From: JAFGPL01 sp963781805
GTDB lineage: Bacteria > Bacteroidota > Bacteroidia > Bacteroidales > UBA10428
Assembly: GCA_963781805.1 (NCBI GenBank)
Contig: CAWAHF010000004.1
Coordinates: forward strand, 5,642,001-5,706,000
Direction: 5' to 3'
Length of the DNA: 64,000 nucleotides
This document shows positions 26,300 to 35,374 of this stretch, piece after piece. Position 1 is the first letter of the stretch. Every line of letters begins with the position of its first letter. Position numbers and translations under genes: made by a program. The notes beneath the pieces are model-generated. The model did not search any database. It saw only the letters and a list, made by a program, of their open reading frames with translations, and was not told where the DNA came from.

Positions 26300-27999
26300 G
26301 CCGTACCGGCGTATTTACGTTTTCTGTAATAGGTAAATAAAATTCCAGCCAGTACCACCAGGAGCACAGGGAAAACTGTATTAATTAATTGCCACTTCAA
26401 TTTTTGATCCCTGATTTTTGTTTTATCGAGTAATCGTAGTTTGAACTCTTTTGAGCGAAGCTGAATTAGTCCTCCCTGATCGGTAAGATAGTTAACCGCA
26501 TTGACGATAAAATCTTTATTTCCGAAAATCTGATTGGTATATCTGTCAACTCCAAGAGGCATATACATGGTTCCTTTTGGTGTTTTTCGAATATCGTTTC
26601 TGATAATATCTCCATCGGAAACAACAAGCATTTTGGTCGGAACACTTTGTTCTTTGATGGCTGGCGCTCCGTTGGGAAAATAGTTACCTATCATCCTGTT
26701 TTTAAAGGCAGATTCGAATCTCCCTTCCAATAATACTGCAACGGGTATATTTGAAGAGGTAAACATTTTTTTATCGGGCGTGCTTTTTACCTCCTCCAGA
26801 CTAATCATAACCGGAACAGTGACGATTCGTGAATAAGGTGATGATTTCAGCAACACAGTTTTTTTAATTGATTTACGTGCGCTAATTGTATCCATAGAAT
26901 TCGCAAACTGTGTTTCTATCAGGTTCAGGTTGCGGGTAATCGGATTGGTAGACGGTGCTGACAATAAAGGATAGTATAACCACGGTGCAGGTATAAATTT
27001 TGGCTGATTGCCTTCCAGGGCCATATTGACAGGTATAATATTACACTGAATATCCTGAATGAGGTCCGGGTTGATTCTTACTCCGTATCTGAAAAGTAAA
27101 TCCTCAATATTAAGTTCATTTGTAAAAGCAATGGTTGAACCATTCACAAGACTATCAAGACTTACATTCACTTCATCGATAAACCACAATACTTTACCTC
27201 CGTTCATAATATACTGATCCAAGACAAATTTGTCAGCCTCTGAAAACTTCTGTGTGGGTTTTGCTATGATAACAGCTTTATATCTGTCAAGAATTCCCGG
27301 ACGGCCCCTGATTTCTCCGCGATCTACCCTAAAATAATTAGCCAATTCAATGGTTACGTCTTTAGTCTGATCTTCATCCAGTTCCCCCTGGCCTTCCAAA
27401 AATACAATGGACTCAACATCTTTGCTTACCAGACTTCTTATTTTACTAATCAGTTCATATTCTACAGTTTGTACCGAATTGTTGATGTTTTCTTCTGCCG
27501 AAAGTTCCGGATTATTTTTAAGCAGGTTCACTGCAACTTCTACGCCCCTGTAAACAATAACAGCTCCGGGGAATATTATCTTTTCCGAGGTACCACCCTC
27601 GTCATCTTTCGATAAAATATTTGTTGGTCTCAGGCCTTTCTGATAAAGCTCCTTAAATACATCATTTCTGATTTTTTCGTCGGTTTCGGCAGAAGGATTT
27701 ATAAATTCATACTCAAGATTCTTTTTTGCATAAATCTTAAATTCATTCAATGTTTCACGGATATTACGTTGAAACTTTTTAAACGGAATATTCAGATCCC
27801 CGTCAAGATATACTTTGATATAAACCACATCGTCAAGATTCCTCAGAATGTTTTTGGTTACCTGTGAAAGGGTAAATCTTTTTTCAGAGGTCAAATCAAT
27901 TCTGAACACAATAAATGAGGAAATATATATGACCAGGAGAATAATCAGAACCGAAAGAATTAATTTGAGCGTATTACTTTTATTTTCTTGAATCTTCAT
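26296..27999 (-). CDS. gldG: Gliding motility-associated ABC transporter auxiliary protein GldG
   Basis: A 567-residue protein with a membrane anchor at about 13-33, a large periplasmic ABC_transp_aux region, and a second membrane segment near 543-560. It has the GldG pattern RIDLTSEKRFTLSQVTKNIL close to the N-terminus and YINPSA-type and VVYRGVEVAVNLL segments further on. It lies nine bases downstream of gldF. In Flavobacterium, GldA (ATPase), GldF and GldG form an ABC transporter needed for gliding, but many non-gliding Bacteroidota also carry gldF-gldG. No gldA-like ATPase gene adjoins this pair. Confidence 0.9.
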   Translation of the reverse strand: MKIQENKSNTLKLILSVLIILLVIYISSFIVFRIDLTSEKRFTLSQVTKNILRNLDDVVYIKVYLDGDLNIPFKKFQRNIRETLNEFKIYAKKNLEYEFINPSAETDEKIRNDVFKELYQKGLRPTNILSKDDEGGTSEKIIFPGAVIVYRGVEVAVNLLKNNPELSAEENINNSVQTVEYELISKIRSLVSKDVESIVFLEGQGELDEDQTKDVTIELANYFRVDRGEIRGRPGILDRYKAVIIAKPTQKFSEADKFVLDQYIMNGGKVLWFIDEVNVSLDSLVNGSTIAFTNELNIEDLLFRYGVRINPDLIQDIQCNIIPVNMALEGNQPKFIPAPWLYYPLLSAPSTNPITRNLNLIETQFANSMDTISARKSIKKTVLLKSSPYSRIVTVPVMISLEEVKSTPDKKMFTSSNIPVAVLLEGRFESAFKNRMIGNYFPNGAPAIKEQSVPTKMLVVSDGDIIRNDIRKTPKGTMYMPLGVDRYTNQIFGNKDFIVNAVNYLTDQGGLIQLRSKEFKLRLLDKTKIRDQKLKWQLINTVFPVLLVVLAGILFTYYRKRKYAGTA

Positions 28000-28008
28000 T
28001 TGAATCTA

Positions 28009-28737
28009 TTATTTTCGGCTCGCAAGCCTGGCTTTGGTCAACAAAATAAATAGAGAAATTACACCGATAAAATATACTAAATCCCTGATATCGACGACGC
28101 CTCGGCTGATTGACTGATAATGGTCGTTAATTCCAAGGTACAGGATAAATGTCGATATTGATTCAAAAACAGGAATCTGTGCAAGCGAGTCAAAACCGAT
28201 ATAAAAAATAAAAGATAAAACAAGCGCAGATATAAATGCTACAATAATATTGTCTGACAGAGATGAAGTGAATATCCCCAGACTTGCATAGATTGCACCC
28301 AGCATAAACAGGCCAATCATAGAGCCCCATGTGGCTCCGGTATCAATATTTCCGATAGGACTGCCTAACAGGTATAGAGATATAAAACATATCAGACAAG
28401 GGATTAAAGACAACAAAACCAATGTAATTGCCGCAAAAAATTTTGCCAGCACAATCTGAAGATCCGTCAGGGGTCGCGCGAGCAGAAGTTCAAGTGTTCC
28501 GGATTTTTTTTCTTCGGCAAACATTCGCATAGTGATAGCCGGAACAAGAAATAAAAAAACCCAGGGTGCGAGTGTAAATAATGTGTCAAGGGAAGCATAG
28601 CCGGCATCCAGAACATTTAATTCTCCCGGAAATACCCACATGAAAAGTGTGTTTGCAAGAACAAAAACAATAATCACAATATAGCCGGTAAGATTGCTGA
28701 AAAATCCCTTAACCTCTTTTAAATACAATGAGAGCAT
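28009..28737 (-). CDS. gldF: Gliding motility-associated ABC transporter permease GldF
   Basis: A 242-residue ABC-2 permease with about six membrane helices. The segment RMFAEEKKSGTLELLLARPL is the conserved coupling region, and SLYLKEVKGFFSNLTGYIV is the typical GldF N-terminus. The frame extends nine codons upstream to 28764, but the internal ATG at 28737 gives the usual start (MLSLYLKEVK). It pairs with GldG encoded next to it. The ATPase subunit must be encoded elsewhere. Whether the cell glides cannot be inferred from this cluster alone. Confidence 0.9.
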   Translation of the reverse strand: MLSLYLKEVKGFFSNLTGYIVIIVFVLANTLFMWVFPGELNVLDAGYASLDTLFTLAPWVFLFLVPAITMRMFAEEKKSGTLELLLARPLTDLQIVLAKFFAAITLVLLSLIPCLICFISLYLLGSPIGNIDTGATWGSMIGLFMLGAIYASLGIFTSSLSDNIIVAFISALVLSFIFYIGFDSLAQIPVFESISTFILYLGINDHYQSISRGVVDIRDLVYFIGVISLFILLTKARLASRK

Positions 28738-28764
28738 CTGATTTTTTCTTAATAACGGGTTCAA

Positions 28765-29187
28765 AAATAGATTATTTTAAAGGAATATCTTAATATTTTT
28801 TAAAACAGTATCAAAATTCTTATTTTTTTGCAAATCTTGAAATGGGAAATCCTAAGTATCAGTAAATAACTCCTTCAATCCATTAAGCGTAGTCATGCTG
28901 AAGCAAAGAATAGTTATTACTGATTCATAATTGAATGACATCACCTTCACAGTCATGCTGAACTTGTTTCAGCACTTTAACAGGTACCAAAATGAGATCC
29001 TGAAACACATGCCTGCCGCATAAAGCTCTGGGAGGCGGGAGTTCAGGGAGACAATTGCTAACTTATATATCATTTTATTTTGAATATCTTTTGAGTTCGG
29101 GGCTTCAGGATGACTCACAAGTAGAGTTTTCGTGCTGACACTAATTCAGAGTTTAAAAACCTGCTGAGATTTTTACAACCATAATTT
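28765..29187. repeat. Intergenic region with an interrupted CTGAACTTGTTTCAG inverted repeat
   Basis: No gene is seen. CTGAACTTGTTTCAG at 28958-28972 has its reverse complement CTGAAACAAGTTCAG split into CTGAAACA (29000-29007) and AGTTCAG (29040-29046). A GC-rich 32-base insert containing CCTGCCGC and GGCGGG separates the pieces. A second half-copy, AGTCATGCTGAAGCAAAGA, lies near 28893. This looks like a dispersed hairpin element with a second small element inserted in one arm. Confidence 0.5.
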
Positions 29188-29195
29188 TATCTTTG
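29188..29195 (+). promoter_or_regulatory. Putative -7 promoter element before the PagL-like gene
   Basis: TATCTTTG matches the -7 consensus TAnnTTTG exactly and lies 17 bases before the start codon, predicting a very short leader. No good -33 TTTG is evident. Confidence 0.45.
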
Positions 29196-29212
29196 TATTA
29201 AATGAGACTGAG

Positions 29213-30319
29213 ATGTCATTTATTAAGCATTTGTTATACTTCTGTCTTTTCATGAATTTCTTTTTTTCAGGCTATTCCCAAACAGAGGATGGTCGAAAAA
29301 CCAATTTCATACTGGAGCCCAGAATTCATTATGGGAATGTGCTGCCTTTTTACCATGCCATAAAATACCTGGTACAGGATCATGCCAGCGGTATCGAACT
29401 ACGGATTGGATTTCCTGCATATGGTAAGAATTACTGGGAGAAAATATACAGGTATCCTACTGTGGGAGCCGGATATTCCTGCTGGAATTTGGGAAATACT
29501 GAAGTTTTTGGGAGAGCTCATGCGTTATACAGCTATTTTGATGCTTCACTTTTTAAAATTCATGATAATTTTAGTCTGGATTACCAAATATCTTTTGGTG
29601 CATCTTATCTTAAGAAGACCTTTGATCTTAACGATAATTATCTGAACCGTGCTATTGGTGCACATGTTAATGTGTATTTCAGAATCGGTATTGATGCAAA
29701 GATAAAGATTACCGAAAGAACCGAATTTTCGCTTGAATCTGGATTTTCCCATTTTTCAAATGGTAAATTTAAATCGCCTAATTACGGACTGAATGCCTTA
29801 ACAGGTTCTGTGGGTATTCATTATTTGTTTGGCAATCCGGATCTCCCGAAGAAAGAGCCGGAAATTCCCCTTGAGAACCATGAAATCACTCATACTCTGA
29901 TTTATTGCACAGGTATAAAGGTGTACGATAATTTACTGGGTACTAAATATTTTATTTCTTCATTGTCATATGATCTCGATTGGTCGTTAACGCTAAAACG
30001 TAAACTGGGATTAGGGGCGGATTTATTTTATGATGCCTCCATCGCTGAGGCTTTAGCAGTTGATGGTGTTAAAAACAGGAATGTTGCCAATTTTTTCCGA
30101 TTCGGAATACATGGTTCACACAAGGTGCAGTATAAAAAAATCATTCTGGGTATAGACCTTGGATATTATCTCTATTCAAAATATACAGATCTTTCATTGG
30201 TATACAGCCGGCTTGCGTTACAATATTTAATTTTAGATCATCTGTTGATTAATATTTCGTTAAAATCGCATCTGGCAAAAGCCGATTATATAGAATGGGG
30301 GATAGGGTATCGTTTGTAA
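29213..30319 (+). CDS. PagL-like lipid A 3-O-deacylase / acyloxyacyl hydrolase
   Basis: The 368-residue protein has a signal peptide (to about residue 23, FSGYSQ). The first ~205 residues are a PagL-type outer-membrane beta barrel. Its C-terminal part contains H180 and S182 in FSHFSNGKFKSPNYGLN, matching the PagL catalytic His-Ser motif HxSN followed by PNxG. PagL removes the 3-O acyl chain of lipid A. The remaining ~160 residues add further barrel-like strands, as in long Bacteroidota members. It lies 10 bases upstream of a head-GIN lipoprotein gene and probably shares its transcript. Confidence 0.83.
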   Translation: MSFIKHLLYFCLFMNFFFSGYSQTEDGRKTNFILEPRIHYGNVLPFYHAIKYLVQDHASGIELRIGFPAYGKNYWEKIYRYPTVGAGYSCWNLGNTEVFGRAHALYSYFDASLFKIHDNFSLDYQISFGASYLKKTFDLNDNYLNRAIGAHVNVYFRIGIDAKIKITERTEFSLESGFSHFSNGKFKSPNYGLNALTGSVGIHYLFGNPDLPKKEPEIPLENHEITHTLIYCTGIKVYDNLLGTKYFISSLSYDLDWSLTLKRKLGLGADLFYDASIAEALAVDGVKNRNVANFFRFGIHGSHKVQYKKIILGIDLGYYLYSKYTDLSLVYSRLALQYLILDHLLINISLKSHLAKADYIEWGIGYRL

Positions 30320-30329
30320 ACATCAGGGA

Positions 30330-31064
30330 ATGAAAATTTTCAGAAAAAATATGGATGGATATATTTATGCAACAGGCCTGTTGCTTGTAATGTTATTAAA
30401 CAGTTGTACAAAAAATAACAATGAAGCCATCCTAAAAGAACAAAAATTAGCTCATTTCGATATCGCTTATGTGAATGCTATTTCGGATATAGTTCTTGTG
30501 CAGGATACAGGGTATAGCTTGATTTATAGAGGTTCCGAAGAAATATATAACGATCTTTCAGTAAATATAATTCATGATACATTGTTTATTACCGATACAA
30601 AAAAAAGATTATTCAAGATTGATGACAGACCAACGTTTTATCTTCATTTTGAAAATATTAGAAGTCTTGTTACGTTTAAACCTGCCGCCATAAGCAATAA
30701 AGATACGCTTAAGCTCAACCACTTTTATGTTTATTCTATAGGTGAAATTGGTGAAGTTGAGTTAACTGTTGATTGCGGAACGTTTGGGTTAGACAACTCA
30801 GCTAATACGTTGGGCAGATATTATATTAAGGGTAGGGCCGATATGGTCTATATGTTCAACAGATATGGATGCACCTTAATTGCAGATAGCCTCGTATGCC
30901 GGGAAGCCAGAGTAATTAACGAATCAATCGGGGATGTCTACGTTCATGCTGAAGAAATTCTGACTGTTTATTTATGGGCTACCGGTAACATATATTATAT
31001 TGGAGATCCTATGCTTCAGGTAGTTGAAAAACGAAATTCCGGCAGCTTAATAAAACTTCAATAA
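30330..31064 (+). CDS. Head-GIN (DUF2807-type) putative lipoprotein
   Basis: A 244-residue protein with an N-terminal hydrophobic stretch and lipobox (LLNSC, C26). The rest is short beta strands of the head-GIN/DUF2807 type: FDIAYVNAISDIVLVQDTGY near the start and repeated beta turns such as DNSANTLGRYYIKGRADMVY. The family forms right-handed beta folds on the cell envelope with no known enzyme activity. It follows the PagL-like gene by 10 bases, pointing to an envelope role. The domain assignment is by pattern and moderately certain. Confidence 0.7.
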   Translation: MKIFRKNMDGYIYATGLLLVMLLNSCTKNNNEAILKEQKLAHFDIAYVNAISDIVLVQDTGYSLIYRGSEEIYNDLSVNIIHDTLFITDTKKRLFKIDDRPTFYLHFENIRSLVTFKPAAISNKDTLKLNHFYVYSIGEIGEVELTVDCGTFGLDNSANTLGRYYIKGRADMVYMFNRYGCTLIADSLVCREARVINESIGDVYVHAEEILTVYLWATGNIYYIGDPMLQVVEKRNSGSLIKLQ

Positions 31065-31232
31065 AAATTTAAATTCAAATCTCGCATACGGATTTGGCTT
31101 ATTTCTGAAGGGTGATGTATATCATCTGTTTATAGTAAAAATGGCCATGCAGGTTATTTTTAAATTTTGTTAAAATATTGTAAATTGATGAACATAAAAT
31201 CGCTAATCAATGTTTCGGATAAAAAAGAAGCC

Positions 31233-32531
31233 ATGCGTGTATTAATGTTCGGCTGGGAGTTTCCTCCCAATATATCAGGTGGTCTGGGAACTGCCTGCTA
31301 TGGTATAACAAAAGGTCTGAAATCTTATTCTGATGTTGAGGTCACGTTTGTTTTACCCAGGTCTTATGGAAATGAGGTTTCTGAAGGAGTTAAGTTTATT
31401 AGTGCAAGTGATGTTGAATTATCAAATAAATCATTAAAACTTCTTCAAAAACTTGGAAAATTCCAAACAGGGGAATCGGTCACGATATCATGTTATATGA
31501 CTCCGGAGCAATATAGTCAGAAAATAGAAAAGAAAATTACATCTACCGGTCATAAAATAAGCAATCCACCCGGAAGCAAAATAAGCCTGTCAGGCAAATA
31601 CGGCGCTTCGCTTTACGATGAAATATTCAGATATTCTATCGTTGCCCGCGAAATTGCTGAAATCGAAGATTATGATATTATCCATGCACATGACTGGCTG
31701 ACATTCAAAGCTGGAATTGAAGCCAAGAGGGCATCAGGTAAGCCTTTGGTAGTGCATGTTCATGCCACCGAATTTGACAGGTGTGGAGAAAATTACAATA
31801 AAAAGGTATTTAAAATTGAGCAGGAAGGGATGATGAAGGCAGATGCAGTGATTACCGTTAGCAGACAAACCAAAAATACGGTGATTTTAAAATACGGAAT
31901 CAATCCAAATAAAGTCCATACGGTATATAATGCTGTAGATCCCTTTCATCCGCAACTGTTAAACAGTTCATACAAAAAGGGAATAAACGAAAAAATTGTT
32001 ACTTTTCTGGGACGGGTTACGTATCAGAAGGGGCCTGAGTTTTTTGTAGCTGCTGCCCGAAAAGTTCTGGAAAAAATGCAGAATGTCAGGTTTGTTATGG
32101 CTGGCAATGGCGATCTGTCCGAAAAAATGATCAGATATGTTGCAAGCCTGGGTATTTCTGATAAATTCCATTTCGCTGGTTTTTTGAAAGGCGAAGATGT
32201 TTATAGAATGTACACCTTAAGCGATTTGTATGTTATGCCTTCAGTATCAGAACCTTTTGGAATAGCTCCGCTTGAGGCAATACATAGCGGTGTTCCTGTG
32301 ATAGTATCACGACAATCGGGTGTTTCTGAAATAGTAAACCATGCGATTAAAATCGATTTCTGGGATATTGATGGCATGGCGGATGCTATTTATGCTATTC
32401 TGAACTATCCTGCCCTGACAAATTTTTTAAAGACGAAGGGGAAGGAAGAAGTTAATAATCTGAGTTGGAATGATTCAGCCGGGAAAATCAGAAATATTTA
32501 TTCTGATTTATTAACAGGCAGAGCTTCATAA
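31233..32531 (+). CDS. Family 4 glycosyltransferase (glycogen/starch synthase-like)
   Basis: A GT-B glycosyltransferase of 432 residues from this start. The N-terminus MRVLMFGWEFPPNISGGLGT has the nucleotide-sugar loop of starch-synthase-type GT4 enzymes. Further on come VHVHATEFDR and the donor-site EPFGIAPLEA (E-x7-E motif). The frame is open upstream, with ATG codons at 31167 and 31188; I chose 31233 because homologues usually begin MKVLMFGWEFPP and AAGAAG precedes it. It transfers sugar from a nucleotide donor in alpha-glucan or polysaccharide synthesis; the acceptor is unknown. A strong terminator follows the gene. Confidence 0.85.
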   Translation: MRVLMFGWEFPPNISGGLGTACYGITKGLKSYSDVEVTFVLPRSYGNEVSEGVKFISASDVELSNKSLKLLQKLGKFQTGESVTISCYMTPEQYSQKIEKKITSTGHKISNPPGSKISLSGKYGASLYDEIFRYSIVAREIAEIEDYDIIHAHDWLTFKAGIEAKRASGKPLVVHVHATEFDRCGENYNKKVFKIEQEGMMKADAVITVSRQTKNTVILKYGINPNKVHTVYNAVDPFHPQLLNSSYKKGINEKIVTFLGRVTYQKGPEFFVAAARKVLEKMQNVRFVMAGNGDLSEKMIRYVASLGISDKFHFAGFLKGEDVYRMYTLSDLYVMPSVSEPFGIAPLEAIHSGVPVIVSRQSGVSEIVNHAIKIDFWDIDGMADAIYAILNYPALTNFLKTKGKEEVNNLSWNDSAGKIRNIYSDLLTGRAS

Positions 32532-32555
32532 AATCCGGGATACAAGTTTTAATCA

Positions 32556-32589
32556 GCCTGCCGGAATATAAAAACCGGCAGGCTTTTTT
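32556..32589 (+). terminator. Strong intrinsic terminator after the glycosyltransferase gene
   Basis: GCCTGCCGG (32556-32564) pairs perfectly with CCGGCAGGC (32575-32583) across a 10-base loop, followed by six T residues. It lies 24 bases after the stop of the plus-strand glycosyltransferase gene. Confidence 0.9.
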
Positions 32590-32712
32590 AATTTTTTACC
32601 TGACCATAAATAATTATTATTTTTTCAGTTTGAAAGAAATATTCAATTACGAAAGTTTCGATACATCAGAATAATAATGAAATGGATTGAGTTGATAAAC
32701 AGGAGATTTTGA

Positions 32713-33906
32713 TTAATTTGGATTATCAATAAATTGAGTTGGACTGTTCACATGTGCAATATTCATTTGCTGAAAATAAAAGTGCAGAATATCCACATAC
32801 GTATATCCGACTCTGGCCATTTCCATAGCACCTTCCTGGCATAAACCCACTCCATGTCCAAATCCTTTGCCTTTAAAAATTAACTCTTTCCCATTGTTTT
32901 CAATACTAAAAAAAGATGATTTCAGATTGAGGTCCTCCCTTATTTTTCGGGTAGGAATTTGAATATTATTTACAGTTAAATATTTCTGACGATTATCACT
33001 TTTGAATGAGTAATTTTTTAGTTGTATTTCACTTGTCCGGATTCCAAATTTTTCAAGATATCTTTTCCATGTGCTGAATGAGATTTGCTTCGTCCACGAA
33101 TAATTTTTACCAGAACTGCAAAAGGGATCCCTGATTTCCTGAAGGCAGGGTAAATTTGTTTGCCAGGCCATTTGTGCGGTACTTGTAATACCGCCGCAGT
33201 TGGAATGGTAGGGCGCCGCAATCAATGTCCCGGTATCATTTTTTAATACCAGGTTATCAGTTGATTTTGTTGCCAGAAGAATTTGTCTGTTAAGAAGGCT
33301 TCTTCCTTTATATGCCTGACAATGTTCTGTATTACATAAATTAAATCCATCTGCCGCATGCCTGAACATATTTCGAATGGCATACGTGCGTATTAAAATT
33401 GCCTGTGCTTTATAATATTCAGGCATTGCATTTGATCCACCCTCAGCCTCTATTACGCCTGAAATGTATTTATCCAGTTCTAACTGATTGATTAGTTGCA
33501 ATCTGTCGTTTGAAATAGAAATTGTTAAATTTCCATCATAATCTGCAGATGGAAGTATGGGTAAAACCGGCTTTAACTGAAAAACACTTTCGGCATCCTC
33601 TCCCTCAATCTCAAGGTGCGTATAAAAACCATAATTCTGTTTTCCGTCACTTAACTGGATTTCCTGATTAGTGTACATGAGATAAAATATTTTTCCGGGC
33701 ACTGCATTTGCCAGCAGATTTCCATTTGCTTTTATCTGATATGTGCCTTCGACAATTGAAAACACAATTGAATTTATATTTTTATCAGGAAAAAGACCAA
33801 TGCGTATATCTTGTGCATTTAGATTAACAAAAAATGAAAATGAAATAAACAGAATGAGATTACGAAATCGAAAAATAACAGTATTAAGTGTTCCGGAATT
33901 AAGCAT
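32713..33906 (-). CDS. Secreted SpoIID/LytB-domain protein
   Basis: A 397-residue protein with an N-terminal signal sequence (hydrophobic about 14-31) and a SpoIID domain. The pattern KYISGVIEAEGGSNAMPEYYKAQA is the catalytic N-part, AYKGR comes later, and GKGFGHGVGLCQEGAMEMA is the C-terminal signature. SpoIID proteins are lytic transglycosylases acting on peptidoglycan strands without stem peptides; outside sporulators they occur as wall-remodelling enzymes. It lies 15 bases downstream of lpxB in a minus-strand run surE - small membrane protein - lpxB - spoIID. Confidence 0.9.
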   Translation of the reverse strand: MLNSGTLNTVIFRFRNLILFISFSFFVNLNAQDIRIGLFPDKNINSIVFSIVEGTYQIKANGNLLANAVPGKIFYLMYTNQEIQLSDGKQNYGFYTHLEIEGEDAESVFQLKPVLPILPSADYDGNLTISISNDRLQLINQLELDKYISGVIEAEGGSNAMPEYYKAQAILIRTYAIRNMFRHAADGFNLCNTEHCQAYKGRSLLNRQILLATKSTDNLVLKNDTGTLIAAPYHSNCGGITSTAQMAWQTNLPCLQEIRDPFCSSGKNYSWTKQISFSTWKRYLEKFGIRTSEIQLKNYSFKSDNRQKYLTVNNIQIPTRKIREDLNLKSSFFSIENNGKELIFKGKGFGHGVGLCQEGAMEMARVGYTYVDILHFYFQQMNIAHVNSPTQFIDNPN

Positions 33907-33921
33907 ATAAGAAAGTCATTT

Positions 33922-35070
33922 TCAGGAATTTGTTTTATTTTTCAGTAAATCAACCATGCGATGTGCCACTCTGTCGGAAACACCCGGTTTTCCGAGGATA
34001 ATTTTCACCTCCTCATAGCCTTTTAAAATACGTTCCCTGTATTTCTGATTCTCCAGCACGGCGTTGAGTTCATTTTTGATTTTTCCCGCAAGATGAAATT
34101 GCAGAAACTCTTTCACCAAAAGTCTGTCAAGAATAATATTAATCAGACAAAAGAATTTCACATGGATAACGTTGAGCAGAATAAAAAATTGACCAATATA
34201 AAACGAAGCATTGCTTGTTTTGTATATGACTACTTCGGGTACGTTCATCAATCCGGTTTCAAGAGTTGCAGTTCCTGAAGTAACCACGGCTGCATATGCA
34301 TGCTTCAATAAGGGATATGTTTCATCATATACGAGCACAATGTTATTTCCCTGGAGATAGCGGTTGTAATAATCTTCAGGAATAGAAGTCGCTCCGGCCA
34401 ATACAAACTGATATCCGGGGAATTCCGCAGTAGCTTTGATCATCTCCGGGAGACAAAGATCTATTTCAAGTTTTCTGCTGCCGGCAAGTAATGCAACGAT
34501 GGGTTTCTCATCCAGATGATGTCTTTTTTTAAATGAATCAATCGACTCATCATAGGATTTAAGAAAGGAATCAATAACGTCTGTAACAGGATTTCCATAA
34601 AATTCGGAATGGATGTTAAGTTCTTTATAAAAGTTGACTTCGAAAGGCAGGATTACAAACATTTTATCAACAAAACGACGTATTCTGTTGGCCCTGGATT
34701 TTCCCCATGCCCATAATTTAGGGAGAATGTAATAATAAACCGGAATGTGATTTTGTTTTCCGTATCTGGCAATTCTCAGATTAAATCCGGCATAGTCAAT
34801 AAGAATAAGAACATCAGGATTATAACTTCTGATTTCTTCTTTACAGGTATTTATATAGCCCCTAAATTTTTTCAGATTTTTAAAAGCCTCCCATATTCCC
34901 ATCAAAGCAAGTTCGTTGTAATGTTTTGCAAGCATTCCTCCGACTTCCTGCATTTTTTCCCCGCCGTAAAACATAAATTCAGCCTTAGAATCAGCTTTAA
35001 CAATACCTTTCATTAAGTTTGATCCGTGCAAATCGCCTGAGGCTTCTCCGGCTATCAGGAAATATTTCAT
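33922..35070 (-). CDS. lpxB: Lipid-A-disaccharide synthase
   Basis: A 382-residue LpxB (GT19). It begins MKYFLIAGEASGDLHGSNL, the family N-terminus with the conserved GEASGD, and has WAWGKSRANRIRRFVDKMF and LLAGSRKLEIDLCLPEM in the expected places. It joins UDP-diacylglucosamine and lipid X to make the lipid A disaccharide on the inner membrane. It lies one base after the small membrane protein gene and 15 bases before the SpoIID gene. In this phylum surE and lpxB are often neighbours. The PagL-like enzyme about 4 kb away could modify the final lipid A. Confidence 0.95.
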   Translation of the reverse strand: MKYFLIAGEASGDLHGSNLMKGIVKADSKAEFMFYGGEKMQEVGGMLAKHYNELALMGIWEAFKNLKKFRGYINTCKEEIRSYNPDVLILIDYAGFNLRIARYGKQNHIPVYYYILPKLWAWGKSRANRIRRFVDKMFVILPFEVNFYKELNIHSEFYGNPVTDVIDSFLKSYDESIDSFKKRHHLDEKPIVALLAGSRKLEIDLCLPEMIKATAEFPGYQFVLAGATSIPEDYYNRYLQGNNIVLVYDETYPLLKHAYAAVVTSGTATLETGLMNVPEVVIYKTSNASFYIGQFFILLNVIHVKFFCLINIILDRLLVKEFLQFHLAGKIKNELNAVLENQKYRERILKGYEEVKIILGKPGVSDRVAHRMVDLLKNKTNS

Positions 35071-35071
35071 A

Positions 35072-35371
35072 TCAGTGGAATATTATTTTTAGTGCGAAAA
35101 GGAGAATCGTTAATACAACTGTTGTATATAATACTCCTTTCGCAGCATTTAACCAATTGATCCAGTTAAAAATAAAAAACAGCAAAAGATTTGGCAATAC
35201 ACACCAGCTAATTACAACAGGCAATAGGTTTCCCATTAACATGCGCTGAGGAAATTCAATAAATTTAAGATTGGAGAATTTTGTATAATAAAGGGTAAGA
35301 AAGATTATGCCGGGCAACAAAATACCTGTACTAATACCCAAAATGAGTCGGTTCAATTTTAACATCCGCAA
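35072..35371 (-). CDS. Small membrane protein between surE and lpxB
   Basis: A 99-residue protein with about three hydrophobic segments (near residues 10-29, 46-70 and 77-97). I do not recognise a named family. It fits tightly between surE (three-base gap) and lpxB (one-base gap), so it is part of that operon. Small membrane proteins are commonly found at this position in related genomes, so it may serve envelope assembly, but this is inferred from position alone. Confidence 0.7.
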   Translation of the reverse strand: MRMLKLNRLILGISTGILLPGIIFLTLYYTKFSNLKFIEFPQRMLMGNLLPVVISWCVLPNLLLFFIFNWINWLNAAKGVLYTTVVLTILLFALKIIFH

Positions 35372-35374
35372 TGT

